Below, piece by piece: positions 42,828 through 53,194 of a DNA stretch of 64,000 bases. Source of the stretch: Arenibacter hampyeongensis. GTDB lineage: Bacteria > Bacteroidota > Bacteroidia > Flavobacteriales > Flavobacteriaceae. The translations under genes and the position numbers were made by a program. The notes beneath the pieces are model-generated. The model was not told the DNA's origin. It ran no database searches and worked only from the letters and a program-made list of their open reading frames with translations. The stretch covers positions 62,001-126,000 of the forward strand of contig NZ_PIOB01000010.1 in NCBI RefSeq assembly GCF_002909255.1. Reading direction: 5' to 3'. Each line of letters starts with the position of its first letter. The stretch's first letter is position 1.

Positions 42828-45086
42828 TCAACCTATCAACTGTTTTTGTGAAACAAAAGGCTGATGATAATGTCGTTGTCCAGTGGCTTTATAAAGTGCA
42901 TTGGCCAATGCCCCGAAGACGGGTGGGAACGGGGGTTCACCCAATCCCGTGGGGTCGATGTCGTTCTTTACGAAATGGACTTCTATTTTATTTGGTGCTT
43001 CGCTATGGCGGATCATCTTGTACCTGTCAAAGTTTTTCTGCTCGGTTCGGCCTTCCTTAAAGGTTAGCTCTCCGAACATGGCATTGCCAATTCCGTCCAC
43101 AATGGCTCCTTCGGCCATATTGGTTGCTGCATCGGGGTTTACCACAATGCCACAATCAACGGCACAGACCACCTTCTGGACTTTTGGGGTGTCGCCCTCA
43201 ATAACTACGTCTACCACATGGGCGGCATAGCTGTTGTGGCAGAAATAGGCAGATACACCTCTATGGACCCCTGATGGAACTTCTTCCCAATTCGATTTTT
43301 CGCGTACCAGTTTGAGAACACCTGCCAATCGGTCTGGTTCATAATCGTTTTCCTTACCAACCGGATTGTTTTTGACCCTTTCCAACAATTCCAAACGGAA
43401 ATCGATGGGGTCCTTTCCAGCGGCTTCGGCCACCTCGTCCAAAAATGCTTGTTCCACCCCGGCTACAAAATTGGATCGCGGGGCTCTAAAGGCCCCAATG
43501 GTGATATTGGATTTTACCTCCCATTGTTCGGCAAGATAATTGTCCACCGCCCCAGCGGGGAAACGGTTGGCGAACAACGGAGTTTCCGGAATCCCGCCTG
43601 CTTTTACATGAAATGCGACCAGATTGTTGTTTTCATCCAATGCCGCCTTGTAGGTGGCGTGATAGGACGGACGGTAAATACCAGCGGTCATATCATCCTC
43701 ACGGCTGTAGACCAATTTTACAGGTGCTTTCGCCTGTTGTGAGATAAGTGCCGCTTCAACAGCATAATGTCCGTATGCCCTTCTACCAAATCCACCGCCC
43801 ATACGGGTCAGTTCAATATCGACTTTTTCCACGGGTATTCCCAAACGCGATGCCACGGTAACTCCTGTTAAGCTTGGTGCCTGTAGGGGTCCGGCGAGCT
43901 TTGCACCCTCACCGGTCACATGGGCAAAGAAGTTCATAGGCTCCATACAGTTATGGGCTAGAAAGGGACAGGTATAAGATCTTTCAATGACTTTGACAGC
44001 GTTTTTGAAAGCTTTCTCCGGATTACCATCCTTACGGACAGTAGTGCCCGATTTGGCGGCCATTTCATTCATTCTTTCGTAGTGTGCCTCCGTACTCTCC
44101 AGTCCCTTGGGCACCTCCACGTCTATTTCACTACCGAAGCGGTCCATTTTGAATGTAGAATCTGCAATGGGCTCCCATTCTGCCATCAACTTCTTTTTGG
44201 CGTTCATGACCTCCCAAGTGCTTTTGCCGACAATTGCGATCAGGTCGGTAAAGGCGTTGGTGTCAAAATAACCGCGTTTAAAGTCATCCTCAAGTGTCTT
44301 TATAGTGAACACATCCACAATGCCGGGCATGGTGCGTACCTCGGTAGAATCGTAGGTTTTTAACTTCAGGCCAAATGCGGGAGGATGCTCGACCATGGCA
44401 ATTAAAGCATCTTCATACTGATAATCTATACCAAAGAGGGGTTTCCCAGTAACGATTTTGTGGTTTTCCACGCTCTTTTTTGATTTCCCGATGATGGTAA
44501 AGTCTTTTACCGCCTTTAAGGGAACTTCTTCGGGAACCTCCAATTTTGCCGCAGCGGCGGCCATTTCGCCATAACCTGCCGAAATTCCCGAGGCCTCATG
44601 GCTCAAAACACCTTCCGCGGTTGTTATTTCGGATACCGGTACTTGCCAAGCTTGTGCCGCGGCTTCCTTCAACATCTGTTTTGCGGTGGCACCTGCCATA
44701 CGCAGACTTTCCCAGCCCCTGCGTATACCCTGGCTACCACCGGTAAATTGTGGGCCATACTCCTTGGAATCATAATTGGCCTGTTCTACCAATACATCCT
44801 TCCATGCGACATCCAGTTCATCGGCCACGATCATGGGCATCGACGTGATGACCCCTTGCCCAAATTCCGGGTTGGGCGCCATAATGGTAACCAATCCGTT
44901 TTCCCCAATTTTAAGGTATGAGTTTATCTCAAACCATTCCTTGGGCATTTTCCGTATTGCTACCTTTTCTGCCTGTTTGGGCTTACAGGAATTGAAGATG
45001 CTGAAGCCGAGGATCAATCCGCCCCCTGCCAGACTGGTATTTTTGATGAAGGCCCTTCTTCCGATTTTTGTCTTTACAAGTGTCAT
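42828..45086 (-). CDS. Molybdopterin-binding subunit of an IorB-type molybdenum hydroxylase
   Basis: A 752-residue large subunit of the xanthine-oxidase family, isoquinoline-1-oxidoreductase (IorB) type. A twin-arginine signal (GRRAFIKNTSLAGGG) ends near a Cys (FNSCKP), so it is probably a Tat-exported lipoprotein. Catalytic features include PLQAPSLTG, GGGFGRRAYGHYA, IGAFRAPRSN and the GLGEPPFPPVFGALANAL motif with the active-site Glu. It binds the molybdenum cofactor, in this family usually as the cytosine dinucleotide, and hydroxylates aldehydes or N-heterocycles in the periplasm. The iron-sulfur subunit gene lies just upstream. Confidence 0.92.
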   Translation of the reverse strand: MTLVKTKIGRRAFIKNTSLAGGGLILGFSIFNSCKPKQAEKVAIRKMPKEWFEINSYLKIGENGLVTIMAPNPEFGQGVITSMPMIVADELDVAWKDVLVEQANYDSKEYGPQFTGGSQGIRRGWESLRMAGATAKQMLKEAAAQAWQVPVSEITTAEGVLSHEASGISAGYGEMAAAAAKLEVPEEVPLKAVKDFTIIGKSKKSVENHKIVTGKPLFGIDYQYEDALIAMVEHPPAFGLKLKTYDSTEVRTMPGIVDVFTIKTLEDDFKRGYFDTNAFTDLIAIVGKSTWEVMNAKKKLMAEWEPIADSTFKMDRFGSEIDVEVPKGLESTEAHYERMNEMAAKSGTTVRKDGNPEKAFKNAVKVIERSYTCPFLAHNCMEPMNFFAHVTGEGAKLAGPLQAPSLTGVTVASRLGIPVEKVDIELTRMGGGFGRRAYGHYAVEAALISQQAKAPVKLVYSREDDMTAGIYRPSYHATYKAALDENNNLVAFHVKAGGIPETPLFANRFPAGAVDNYLAEQWEVKSNITIGAFRAPRSNFVAGVEQAFLDEVAEAAGKDPIDFRLELLERVKNNPVGKENDYEPDRLAGVLKLVREKSNWEEVPSGVHRGVSAYFCHNSYAAHVVDVVIEGDTPKVQKVVCAVDCGIVVNPDAATNMAEGAIVDGIGNAMFGELTFKEGRTEQKNFDRYKMIRHSEAPNKIEVHFVKNDIDPTGLGEPPFPPVFGALANALYKATGQRHYHQPFVSQKQLIG

Positions 45087-45104
45087 GGTATTGCATTTTT
45101 TGAA

Positions 45105-45572
45105 TTAGGAATTGGTTTGGGCATCTATAGCCATTAGTACGGCTTTCTTGATACGCGTATATGTTCCGCAACGACAGATGTTCCCGTCCATGGCGGTTTG
45201 GATCTCGGTATCCGAAGGATTCGGGTTCTGTTTGAGCAAGGCCGAGGCGGTCATGATCTGTCCTGCTTGGCAATAGCCGCATTGGGGGACATCGACCTCC
45301 AGCCATGCCTGTTGCACCGGGTGGTCGCCGTTTTCGGAAAGCCCCTCGATGGTCGTGATTTTCTGTTCGGCCACAGCCGATACCGGTAATTGGCACGAGC
45401 GTACCGCACTGTCGCCCAAATGGATGGTACAGGCCCCGCATTGCGCGATACCGCAGCCATATTTTGTGCCGACCAATTTTAGGTGGTCACGCAGTACCCA
45501 GAGCATGGGAGTGTTCGGGTCGACGTCCACCTCCTGTGTTTTTCCGTTGATGTTGAGTGTAAATGATGCCAT
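45105..45572 (-). CDS. [2Fe-2S] subunit of the molybdenum hydroxylase (IorA type)
   Basis: A 155-residue two-cluster iron-sulfur protein. The plant-type ferredoxin cluster is [15 protein letters not shown] ... RSC, and the second is [11 protein letters not shown] ... [16 protein letters not shown]. It transfers electrons between the molybdenum site and an acceptor. It is separated by 18 bp from the large subunit, hence a co-expressed pair. No signal peptide of its own, so it is probably exported with the Tat-tagged large subunit. Confidence 0.94.
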   Translation of the reverse strand: MASFTLNINGKTQEVDVDPNTPMLWVLRDHLKLVGTKYGCGIAQCGACTIHLGDSAVRSCQLPVSAVAEQKITTIEGLSENGDHPVQQAWLEVDVPQCGYCQAGQIMTASALLKQNPNPSDTEIQTAMDGNICRCGTYTRIKKAVLMAIDAQTNS

Positions 45573-45687
45573 GATATTCTTGTTTTTTTAGCGACTGTTC
45601 TAAAGTTACTGATTTTATGGGATTTAGTATTTCAAAACCCTCTACTATTCTGTTGATTTTTATTGAATAAATGTCATTTTCACATCT

Positions 45688-46131
45688 TCATTGCTTTTTC
45701 ATCTTCTTGAAGATGCTTGCCATGGTTTCCTTATCGATCGCTTCCATTTCCACCAATCGCAAGGATTTTATCATGGGTAGGGTAGTCTCTTTATAATGCT
45801 TGAAATGAGGACTCTGCAAATGTGATTCGTAGGCGGCCTTGTCCGCATAGATTTCCAACAATCGGATTTGGGTAGGCTTTTCTTTCTGGAACATGGGATA
45901 GATACAGATAACCCCTGGCTCAAATCGGACGGAGGCTTCCGCTTCCTCTTTAAGGAGAGCTATGTATTCCTCAAGGTAATCCGCTTCCACTTCGATCTCT
46001 GCGATTCGAACCATCATGTTTTCCAATGTATATGTTTGCTTATCGAACGCATTTTCTTGGCCAGAAACAATAACGGTCATCATACTACATAGAACAATCG
46101 AACATATTTTATTTAAACTTAAACGCTTCAT
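45688..46131 (-). CDS. Exported ABM-domain protein (putative quinol monooxygenase)
   Basis: A 147-residue protein with a signal peptide (about 1-25, MMTVIVSGQ) and an antibiotic-biosynthesis-monooxygenase domain: MVRIAEIEVEADYLEEYIAL, LLKEEAEASVRFEPGVICIYP, and LEIYADKAAYESHLQSPHFK. The family includes the quinol monooxygenase YgiN and dimeric alpha+beta barrels. The cargo context of redox enzymes makes a quinol or aromatic substrate plausible. 115 bp from the iron-sulfur subunit gene. Confidence 0.82.
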   Translation of the reverse strand: MKRLSLNKICSIVLCSMMTVIVSGQENAFDKQTYTLENMMVRIAEIEVEADYLEEYIALLKEEAEASVRFEPGVICIYPMFQKEKPTQIRLLEIYADKAAYESHLQSPHFKHYKETTLPMIKSLRLVEMEAIDKETMASIFKKMKKQ

Positions 46132-46174
46132 GCAATTGTTGTTATCGAATTATACTTCTTTAAAATACAGTAAT

Positions 46175-46792
46175 TTAGTCCTTTAAAACCTGTATTCGTT
46201 TCAACCACTGTTGTACCGCTTCCCTGACCTTGACTTTCCGTTTTCCTTCCATCACAAAATAAATACCGTTCCGTTCCACTCCCCCCTTTACTGAAAATTC
46301 ATCTAGAATGGTGCTCTTGGGGCTCAGCTCCCGCAATGTCTTCAGGCTGCTCCCCAATCCATATCCTGCATTGGTATTAAAGGGAATGATCGTCTTGCCT
46401 GTCAAATCGTATTCCTTTAAAAAGCTTTTTACAGGCGGCGGCAGTTGCATGCCCCAAGTAGGGAATCCCAAGAAAATGGTATCATAAGTATCCATATCCA
46501 ACTTCGTTTTCAAGGGGGGCAGGAACCCGCTTTTGTTTTCTTGGGCCACCTTCTGTACGATGGCATCGTAATCCTCCGGATAGGGGTTCTCCAATTCCAG
46601 CGCAATCAGCTTACCGCCCACCTGCTCATGTATCATTTTGGCAACGGCCTTGGTATTTTTGGTGCGGGAGAGATAGATGATCAGCGTCCTTTCGGGAATC
46701 TGGCAATTTCCTATTACACCGAACTCTCCCCACCCCAAATTGGTTAAGCCAAGGGAAAAAAATAAACACAAAGTGTAGGCTACAAATTTCAT
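46175..46792 (-). CDS. Exported flavodoxin-like protein
   Basis: A 205-residue flavodoxin with an N-terminal signal (about 1-22, TLCLFFSLGLTNLGWG). The FMN phosphate loop is IIYLSRTKNTKAVAKMI, followed by FLGFPTWGMQLPPPVKSFL and FNTNAGYGLGSSLKTLREL, which match the flavodoxin_4/WrbA-like family. An exported flavodoxin is unusual, and here it may be an electron acceptor for the molybdenum hydroxylase. In the AraC-linked operon. Confidence 0.84.
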   Translation of the reverse strand: MKFVAYTLCLFFSLGLTNLGWGEFGVIGNCQIPERTLIIYLSRTKNTKAVAKMIHEQVGGKLIALELENPYPEDYDAIVQKVAQENKSGFLPPLKTKLDMDTYDTIFLGFPTWGMQLPPPVKSFLKEYDLTGKTIIPFNTNAGYGLGSSLKTLRELSPKSTILDEFSVKGGVERNGIYFVMEGKRKVKVREAVQQWLKRIQVLKD

Positions 46793-46806
46793 GACATCGA
46801 ATTATT

Positions 46807-47256
46807 CTAGTCTCTTGTAAGGAGTTTGCTGAAGGTCAAGTCTGCCAATTTCCATCCGTCATTTTGCTTTACATAAACTTCTGTTACCATGAAGGGTGTG
46901 GTAACCTCATTGTCACCAACGACCGCCAATAGTGTTATTTGGTTCCAAAGAATGACTGTATTATCGTTCAACACTTCGACCATGACTTCATGGACATCAG
47001 CCTTTTTGTAATGGATGAATCCGTTTTTAATGATGTCCACTTCACGGTCTTTGCCCCAGGTGCCGCCCATGTGCACAAACTTGGCCTTGTCATGGAAAAG
47101 TTCCGCAAGTTTGTCGGCATCCTTGTCGGCCATCCATTGCCATTTTTGTTGGGATAACTCCGTGATTTCTTTTTCTAGATCCGTGGATTGTGCCAAGACT
47201 ATTTGTCCGCTAATAAAAAAGACAAAAAGTACAAAAATGGTCGCTTTTATGTTCAT
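46807..47256 (-). CDS. Exported NTF2-like (DUF4440-type) protein, paralogue 1
   Basis: A 149-residue protein with a signal peptide (about 1-22) and an NTF2-like domain (EKEITELSQQKWQWMADKDA, DKLAELFHDKAKFVHMGGTWG, DNTVILWNQITLLAVVGDN). It is a clear sister of the next gene, sharing KWQWMADK, LFHDK.KFVHM and the last strands, and the two probably arose by tandem duplication. Ligand unknown. Confidence 0.85.
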   Translation of the reverse strand: MNIKATIFVLFVFFISGQIVLAQSTDLEKEITELSQQKWQWMADKDADKLAELFHDKAKFVHMGGTWGKDREVDIIKNGFIHYKKADVHEVMVEVLNDNTVILWNQITLLAVVGDNEVTTPFMVTEVYVKQNDGWKLADLTFSKLLTRD

Positions 47257-47283
47257 GTTAAATTTTTAAGGGATTAAAGCTTA

Positions 47284-47736
47284 TTAATGTTCAATTTCAT
47301 GCGTGTCCCTTACACTACTAAAGGTCAGGTCCAGCAATTTCCAATCATTCCCTTCCTTTTTATAGAATTCCGTTACGGTAAATTCCGTCGTAACATCATT
47401 TCCCCTTACTTGCGCCGTGAGCGTAATGCGGTTCCAGAGTACCACGGTATCATCCCCAAAAACTTCCACGGCCACATCATGTACGTCGGCATTTTTGTAC
47501 CAAATGCTTCCGGTTTTTATGATTTCAAGTTCCCTGTCCTTTTTCCAGGAGCCGCTCATGTGTACAAATTTAGATTTGTCATGGAAAAGGGTTGCCAGCT
47601 TGTCTACATTTTTATCGGCCATCCATTGCCATTTTTGTTTGGAAAGTTCCTTGATTTCTTCGTTGATTCCGGCGCTTTGAGAGAAGGAAGAAGCGCTACT
47701 TACTACTAAAAAGATTCCAATTAATAGATTTTTCAT
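47284..47736 (-). CDS. Exported NTF2-like (DUF4440-type) protein, paralogue 2
   Basis: A 150-residue protein, 27 bp upstream of paralogue 1. Signal peptide (MKNLLIGIFLVVSSASSFSQ), then EEIKELSKQKWQWMADKNVD, KLATLFHDKSKFVHMSGSWK and VVLWNRITLTAQVRGND. The same fold and spacing as its neighbour. The pair is flanked by flavodoxin and cupin genes in the cargo operon. Confidence 0.85.
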   Translation of the reverse strand: MKNLLIGIFLVVSSASSFSQSAGINEEIKELSKQKWQWMADKNVDKLATLFHDKSKFVHMSGSWKKDRELEIIKTGSIWYKNADVHDVAVEVFGDDTVVLWNRITLTAQVRGNDVTTEFTVTEFYKKEGNDWKLLDLTFSSVRDTHEIEH

Positions 47737-47815
47737 ATTTATGTGTTTAATGTTAAAAATAGATTATTCTAATTTTTGTTATTTCTGGGAATTCCATTTT
47801 GTCCATAGTTTTCCA

Positions 47816-48307
47816 TTATTCGTTTGATCTGTATTCCTCGTCCGAAACGGCATCCATCCATTCTGTTGGGCCAATTTCACTACTTGAAATGGCCAATTGT
47901 ATAAAATCACTGCCGGAACTGGCCCCGTGCCAATGAAGAACGTTCGGCGGACATTTTACGGCGTCGCCTTTTCGTAAAATACGTTTGGGGCTTCCTTTTT
48001 CCTGATAATACCCTTCGCCATTGACCACCAAAATGATCTGTCCCGAAGGATGGGAATGCCAGTTGGTCCGAGCACCGGGTTCAAAGGTCACATTACCTAC
48101 ATAGGTCTGGTTCAGGCTATCCGCATCGACGAGCATGCTTACATAGGCCGTGCCTACAAAATTATTGTTCGTTATTTTTACGCCTTTAGAGAAAATCAAA
48201 TCCGTTTGTGCGTTCCAATCAACTGTTTGATCTTTCTCTACCCCTGGCTTGCAAGAAAATAATGCTATCGCAAGCAGGAGAATTACAAAAATCTTTTTAT
48301 TTTCCAT
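47816..48307 (-). CDS. Cupin-domain lipoprotein
   Basis: A 163-residue cupin with an N-terminal lipoprotein signal (LLAIALFSCKP, Cys ~19). The cupin motif 1 is NWHSHPSGQIILVVNGEG, with Gln in place of the usual Glu, and motif 2 is CPPNVLHWHGA. It is probably a metal-dependent small-molecule enzyme or binder, located in the membrane. The downstream-to-upstream order places it third in the operon. Confidence 0.85.
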   Translation of the reverse strand: MENKKIFVILLLAIALFSCKPGVEKDQTVDWNAQTDLIFSKGVKITNNNFVGTAYVSMLVDADSLNQTYVGNVTFEPGARTNWHSHPSGQIILVVNGEGYYQEKGSPKRILRKGDAVKCPPNVLHWHGASSGSDFIQLAISSSEIGPTEWMDAVSDEEYRSNE

Positions 48308-48322
48308 TAGTTTCTTTTTTTA

Positions 48323-49060
48323 TTAATCATTGGGTTTCATCAATTCTTTCAAAACCTCCTTAGCTGATTCTATTTTCGCCAGTTCCACATTTTTCTCCAA
48401 TGCCGATAGGAACTCTTCCAATTGCTCCGGTGTGATTCCCTGAACCATACAAATATTCAGATGCGAGCGTAGCATAGGCTCTACTCCACCAATGGTTGCC
48501 AGTACCGAAACCGTGACCAATTCCCTTTGCCGAAAATCCAGTACATCACGTTCAAAAATATCGGCAAACAAGTGTTCTTTTAAGAACACCTCTATAACAG
48601 GTGCGAATTGAGCATAATCAGCTGGTGGTCCGTCCAATTTCCTTTTAACCAGGATTTCCAAATTTTCTTTTCCCCTTTCATATTTGGGGCGGGAATCATC
48701 AATGCGCGTAGCCTCTTTTCCCAACTTGGCTTCAATTCCTTTTGCCTTGCGATCATCCAATACTTTGATAAAAGTCCTAAGCCCTTGCAGGCTTCGTGGA
48801 AATCCGCAGTACGCATAGAGATGGACTATGACCTCCTTGATTTCGTTGACGGTCAAACCCGCTTCCAGACCATCCACCAAAGCCGTTTCAAGGTTTTTCA
48901 GATAGCCTTTGGCTGTCAAGGATGAAATGTTAATAATAGCATGCTGTTTCCCGCTTAAATGTTTTAACCTATCCGCGCTTATCTGAGCATCGGCGTTGTT
49001 GCCTAGACCCAAAAATGCAGTGGTCATTACCGCAAGAACAATTGTTTTAAGTTGTTTCAT
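48323..49060 (-). CDS. Exported carboxymuconolactone decarboxylase (CMD) family protein
   Basis: A 245-residue protein with a signal peptide (about 1-25, GLGNNADAQ) and two CMD repeats: EVIVHLYAYCGFPRSLQGLR, and LATIGGVEPMLRSHLNICMVQGITPEQLEEFL in the second half. CMD-family folds include AhpD-type peroxidase reductases and gamma-carboxymuconolactone decarboxylases. The single Cys of YAYCGFP is of the redox type but no C-x-x-C is present. Exact reaction unknown. Confidence 0.85.
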   Translation of the reverse strand: MKQLKTIVLAVMTTAFLGLGNNADAQISADRLKHLSGKQHAIINISSLTAKGYLKNLETALVDGLEAGLTVNEIKEVIVHLYAYCGFPRSLQGLRTFIKVLDDRKAKGIEAKLGKEATRIDDSRPKYERGKENLEILVKRKLDGPPADYAQFAPVIEVFLKEHLFADIFERDVLDFRQRELVTVSVLATIGGVEPMLRSHLNICMVQGITPEQLEEFLSALEKNVELAKIESAKEVLKELMKPND

Positions 49061-49094
49061 CTTTTGAATATTACCTTCGATTTTACGCTATTGT

Positions 49095-50096
<1,002 letters not shown>

Positions 50097-50296
50097 TTAT
50101 CTCCTAATTGAGTCTGGAATGTATAGTCGAACCCTTGACTCCCCTACTAATTATTCATCTCAAACAAAGGTAGTATGTCAATAACCCAAAAAGCATACCC
50201 AGATTACGGATATACCTACCATGATTACAGATTTCGAATAAGAAGCTTGATTTACTGGTAATCAATGGCTTATCTTTAACAAAAAATTACAAGTCC

Positions 50297-51208
50297 ATGA
50301 AAAATGTACTGCACATCAATACGGTTGGTGATTACCTTAATTTGAGAAATCAAGAGGTTTTGCATCCATTGGTGGGTATCGTTGATTTTGAGGAGGTGAA
50401 CAAGAAAGGATATGTGAACAAAGATTATGATGCCTTTCATTTTCATTGCTATGCTATTTTCTTGAAGGATGCCAAGGGGTGCAAACTGCATTATGGAGGC
50501 AAACCCTACGATTATGACGAGGGAACCCTGGTCTTTATGGCTCCCAACCAGACCATAGAGCTTGGCGGTTTTGATCCCGATTACGTGCCCAAAGGCTATG
50601 CGATGCTGTTTCATCCAGACTTATTATTGGGTGCCGAATTGGGGAAAAAGATACATAGCTACACTTTTTTCTCCTATTCAAGCAACGAGGCACTTCATCT
50701 CTCTGCCAAAGAACGGAAAGTGATTCTGAGCTTGGTTGAAAAAATACAATTTGAACTGGATCAGAACCTCGACAAGCACAGCAAAAAACTGATCGTGGCC
50801 AATATAGAACTCTTTTTGGATTACTGCACCCGTTTTTATGACCGCCAATTCTTGACCCGTGAATTTGAAAATCACGGTTCTCTGGAGAAGTTCGATAATT
50901 TATTGAACGACTATTTTTCATCGGATAAGCCGCAAAAACTTGGCACTCCATCGGTAGGCTATTTTGCAGACCATTTGCATTTATCTTCCAATTATTTTGG
51001 GGATTTGATTAAAAAGGAGACAGGGAAATCAGCACAGGAATATATTCAGAATAAACTTATTGAAGTGGCAAAAGAAAGGGTATTCGACCCAAATAAATCG
51101 GTCAGTGAGATTGCTTATGAACTAGGTTTTAAATATCCGCAGCATTTTACGAGGCTTTTCAAACAACGTGTAGGGCGTTCGCCGAGTGAATTTAGGAATT
51201 TGAATTGA
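50297..51208 (+). CDS. AraC-family transcriptional regulator
   Basis: A 303-residue regulator with an N-terminal cupin-like sensor (HFHCYAIFLKDAKGCKLHYGG, GTLVFMAPNQTIELGG) and a C-terminal double HTH: YFADHLHLSSNYFGDLIKKETGKSAQEYIQ and VSEIAYELGFKYPQHFTRLFKQRVGRSPSEFR. It is transcribed divergently from the aldo/keto reductase operon across 218 bp, so it is the probable activator of that operon. The effector is not known. Confidence 0.93.
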   Translation: MKNVLHINTVGDYLNLRNQEVLHPLVGIVDFEEVNKKGYVNKDYDAFHFHCYAIFLKDAKGCKLHYGGKPYDYDEGTLVFMAPNQTIELGGFDPDYVPKGYAMLFHPDLLLGAELGKKIHSYTFFSYSSNEALHLSAKERKVILSLVEKIQFELDQNLDKHSKKLIVANIELFLDYCTRFYDRQFLTREFENHGSLEKFDNLLNDYFSSDKPQKLGTPSVGYFADHLHLSSNYFGDLIKKETGKSAQEYIQNKLIEVAKERVFDPNKSVSEIAYELGFKYPQHFTRLFKQRVGRSPSEFRNLN

Positions 51209-51626
51209 GTTTCGACTAGTTTCGATGTATATGAAAATCAGATGGATTCATTCAGAAAGGGATAGGAAATAACGATAACAACATATGCCTACTCCAACAA
51301 GGATGTCAAAAGTAATTTAACTTTCATAGACCCGGTATTGGATCCGTGAACAAGAACGGTAATATTTTGAATTGTATTAAACAATACGGAAAACGGCCTT
51401 AAACACAGTATGTTTGTTTAAGGTAAAATTGAAGATGCTCCACCAACTAATAGGCAAACGGCAAAATATTCCTTCCTCATCCATTTTTTATGGCCAGTCG
51501 AACGATCTGTAGTTTATGTTAAAACAATTCCCAACAAACCAGCTTTTGAGGTGAGAGATGCTAAACTAGGCAATCCCATTGGAGAAAATTATTAAATATT
51601 AAATGGTTTGGACATTTCTAAATCGA
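51209..51626. other. 418-bp gap with no convincing gene
   Basis: Between the AraC gene and the integrase 3' end (convergent). A 57-codon frame without a start (ending ...FEVRDAKLGNPIGENY at about 51594) could be a gene remnant, but I recognise no family. No terminator was seen. Confidence 0.4.
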
Positions 51627-52895
51627 TCAGTTTTCCAATTCTGGTACACCAACTTCATTATCTACTTCCAATTTCTCCCTTAACATTTGCATATCATCGG
51701 ACACCTTTCTCTCGATAACCTTGGCGTAAATCTGTGTCGTAGATAGTTTCGTATGCCCAAGCATTTTGGAAATAGTCTCAATAGGCACTCCATTGGTCAG
51801 GGTGACAGTGGTCGCAAAAGTGTGTCGGGCCATGTGAAAGGTAAGGTTCTTATGGATTTCTGCCGGTTTGGCTATTTCCTTTAGATAGGTATTTAATTTT
51901 TGATTTGAGATTTTCGGGAACAAGGTGCCGTTCACAATAGAGCGTTTATCTTTCATATAACTTTTTATCAGGTCAAAAGCTTTTGAAAGCAACGGAATTT
52001 TGACTGCATTGCCCGTTTTTTGCCTCTTGGTAATGATCCAGTATGTTCCGTCTATTCCCAATACCACACTTTGCTTGGTCAGCAGCATTAAATCTGCATA
52101 GCTGATACCCGTATAACAACTGAATATGAACATATCCCTTACCGTTTTTAATCGTTCGGAGTCAATATCCAATTCCTCCAAGTTCTTCAGTTCTTTGGCA
52201 GTTAAATACCCCCTGTGTGTGGGCACCAATTTTTGTTTAAATTTACGAAAAGGATCCTTGTCTATCCATTCAATTTGATATGCCAGGGTAACCATTCTGC
52301 GAAGCCGCTGTATATGTTTCATGACCGCATTATTTCCTATTTTCTTTTGATAATGCCGTGGGGTATGCCCACGGAGGAAATTCTCAAAGTTCAGGATAAA
52401 CTGGTAGTCCAGTGCGGCCAGCTCAATGTTATCCAACCTGTATTCTTTTTTTAGAAAAAGTAAGATATACTTTTGGCTAATGAGGTATAGCCGTGAAGTA
52501 TTGTGATGGAGTTTGTGGAACATTTTGGCATTGTGATATTCGATAATATCCTTTATTGTGTAATGCACTACTTTAGCATCCCCAACAAATTTGGATTTGA
52601 TTATCTGGGGAGTGATACGCCTGCCCTCTGCCCTTAATTCCTGATAGCATTGAAAAAGATTGGAATGCACCTCGTCAAGGTATTGATTGTGGTCCCGCGC
52701 ATTTTTACCCGTTCCCTTTATCCTTTGCTTCTGAGGGTTCCAAAGCTGTATATCGATTCGCCTCTTAAGGCTAATATTGAGCTTTTTCCCATCTACGGTT
52801 ATTCTTGCATAGAGCGGAGCAAGGTTGTTCTTGGTTCTTTTAGCGTATATCCAGAATAGGATAGAAAATGTTGTGGTAGAGCGCATAACAATCAT
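51627..52895 (-). CDS. Tyrosine recombinase (site-specific integrase) of the IME
   Basis: A 422-residue phage-type integrase. The SAM-like core-binding region precedes a catalytic domain with MARHTFATT (box II, H-x-x-R) and SKMLGHTKLSTTQIYAKVI with the nucleophilic Tyr. The box I position is FSCYTGISYADLM, where the usual Arg is Ser, as in the IntDOT-like Bacteroidetes integrases. It lies 227 bp from the tRNA-Arg attachment site and points toward the interior. An alternative ATG three codons later (52886) is possible. Confidence 0.93.
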   Translation of the reverse strand: MIVMRSTTTFSILFWIYAKRTKNNLAPLYARITVDGKKLNISLKRRIDIQLWNPQKQRIKGTGKNARDHNQYLDEVHSNLFQCYQELRAEGRRITPQIIKSKFVGDAKVVHYTIKDIIEYHNAKMFHKLHHNTSRLYLISQKYILLFLKKEYRLDNIELAALDYQFILNFENFLRGHTPRHYQKKIGNNAVMKHIQRLRRMVTLAYQIEWIDKDPFRKFKQKLVPTHRGYLTAKELKNLEELDIDSERLKTVRDMFIFSCYTGISYADLMLLTKQSVVLGIDGTYWIITKRQKTGNAVKIPLLSKAFDLIKSYMKDKRSIVNGTLFPKISNQKLNTYLKEIAKPAEIHKNLTFHMARHTFATTVTLTNGVPIETISKMLGHTKLSTTQIYAKVIERKVSDDMQMLREKLEVDNEVGVPELEN

Positions 52896-52996
52896 CTTTA
52901 AGTTGAACTTAATTGAAGACGAAAGTCAAATCACCAAAAAAAGTTCATCTTAGACCTTGAAAATAAGTTGCTTCAAGTTACGAAAACATTTAAAAA

Positions 52997-53018
52997 AAAT
53001 GTTGACGATTTGTGAACT
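52997..53018. repeat. 22-bp arm-type direct repeat, right copy
   Basis: Exact match to 31846-31867 in the same orientation, 103 bp inside attR, next to the integrase. See the left copy for reasoning. Confidence 0.65.
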
Positions 53019-53024
53019 CTATCG

Positions 53025-53056
53025 TTTGATATCAAATGACATCATTTGATATCAAA
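53025..53056. promoter_or_regulatory. Double TTTGATATCAAA sites upstream of the integrase
   Basis: TTTGATATCAAA at 53025-53036 and 53045-53056, separated by TGACATCA. The same motif occurs in the HTH gene's upstream region (42447-42478, 42691-42703). A shared regulator or recombination-arm protein is likely. Confidence 0.55.
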
Positions 53057-53121
53057 ATATATCTAAAACACTGTAAATCAGTTAAATTTGTATTAATTTA
53101 ACCCACTTTACAAGTTAAAAA

Positions 53122-53145
53122 GTGACCTCACCAAGAATCGAACTT
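53122..53145. other. attR core within tRNA-Arg
   Basis: 24 bp identical to attL. It comprises the 3' part of the intact tRNA-Arg(CCT), so integration leaves the tRNA gene whole. This is the usual layout for tyrosine-integrase elements. Confidence 0.88.
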
Positions 53146-53194
53146 GGATCTAAAGTTTAGGAAACTTCTATTCTATCCGTTGAACTATGAGGCC
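53123..53194 (-). tRNA. tRNA-Arg (anticodon CCT)
   Basis: On the minus strand, the acceptor stem GGCCTCA/TGAGGTC pairs with one G-T, the anticodon stem GAAGT/ACTTT encloses a 7-nt loop TTCCTAA with anticodon CCT, and the T-arm has GTTCGATTC. The discriminator base is A, and no CCA is encoded. It reads AGG. It is the integration target of the IME. Confidence 0.93.

Noticed and set aside
51424-51595. 57-codon frame without a start between the AraC and integrase genes
   Set aside because: No start codon, no recognised family, and no support beyond an absence of stops.
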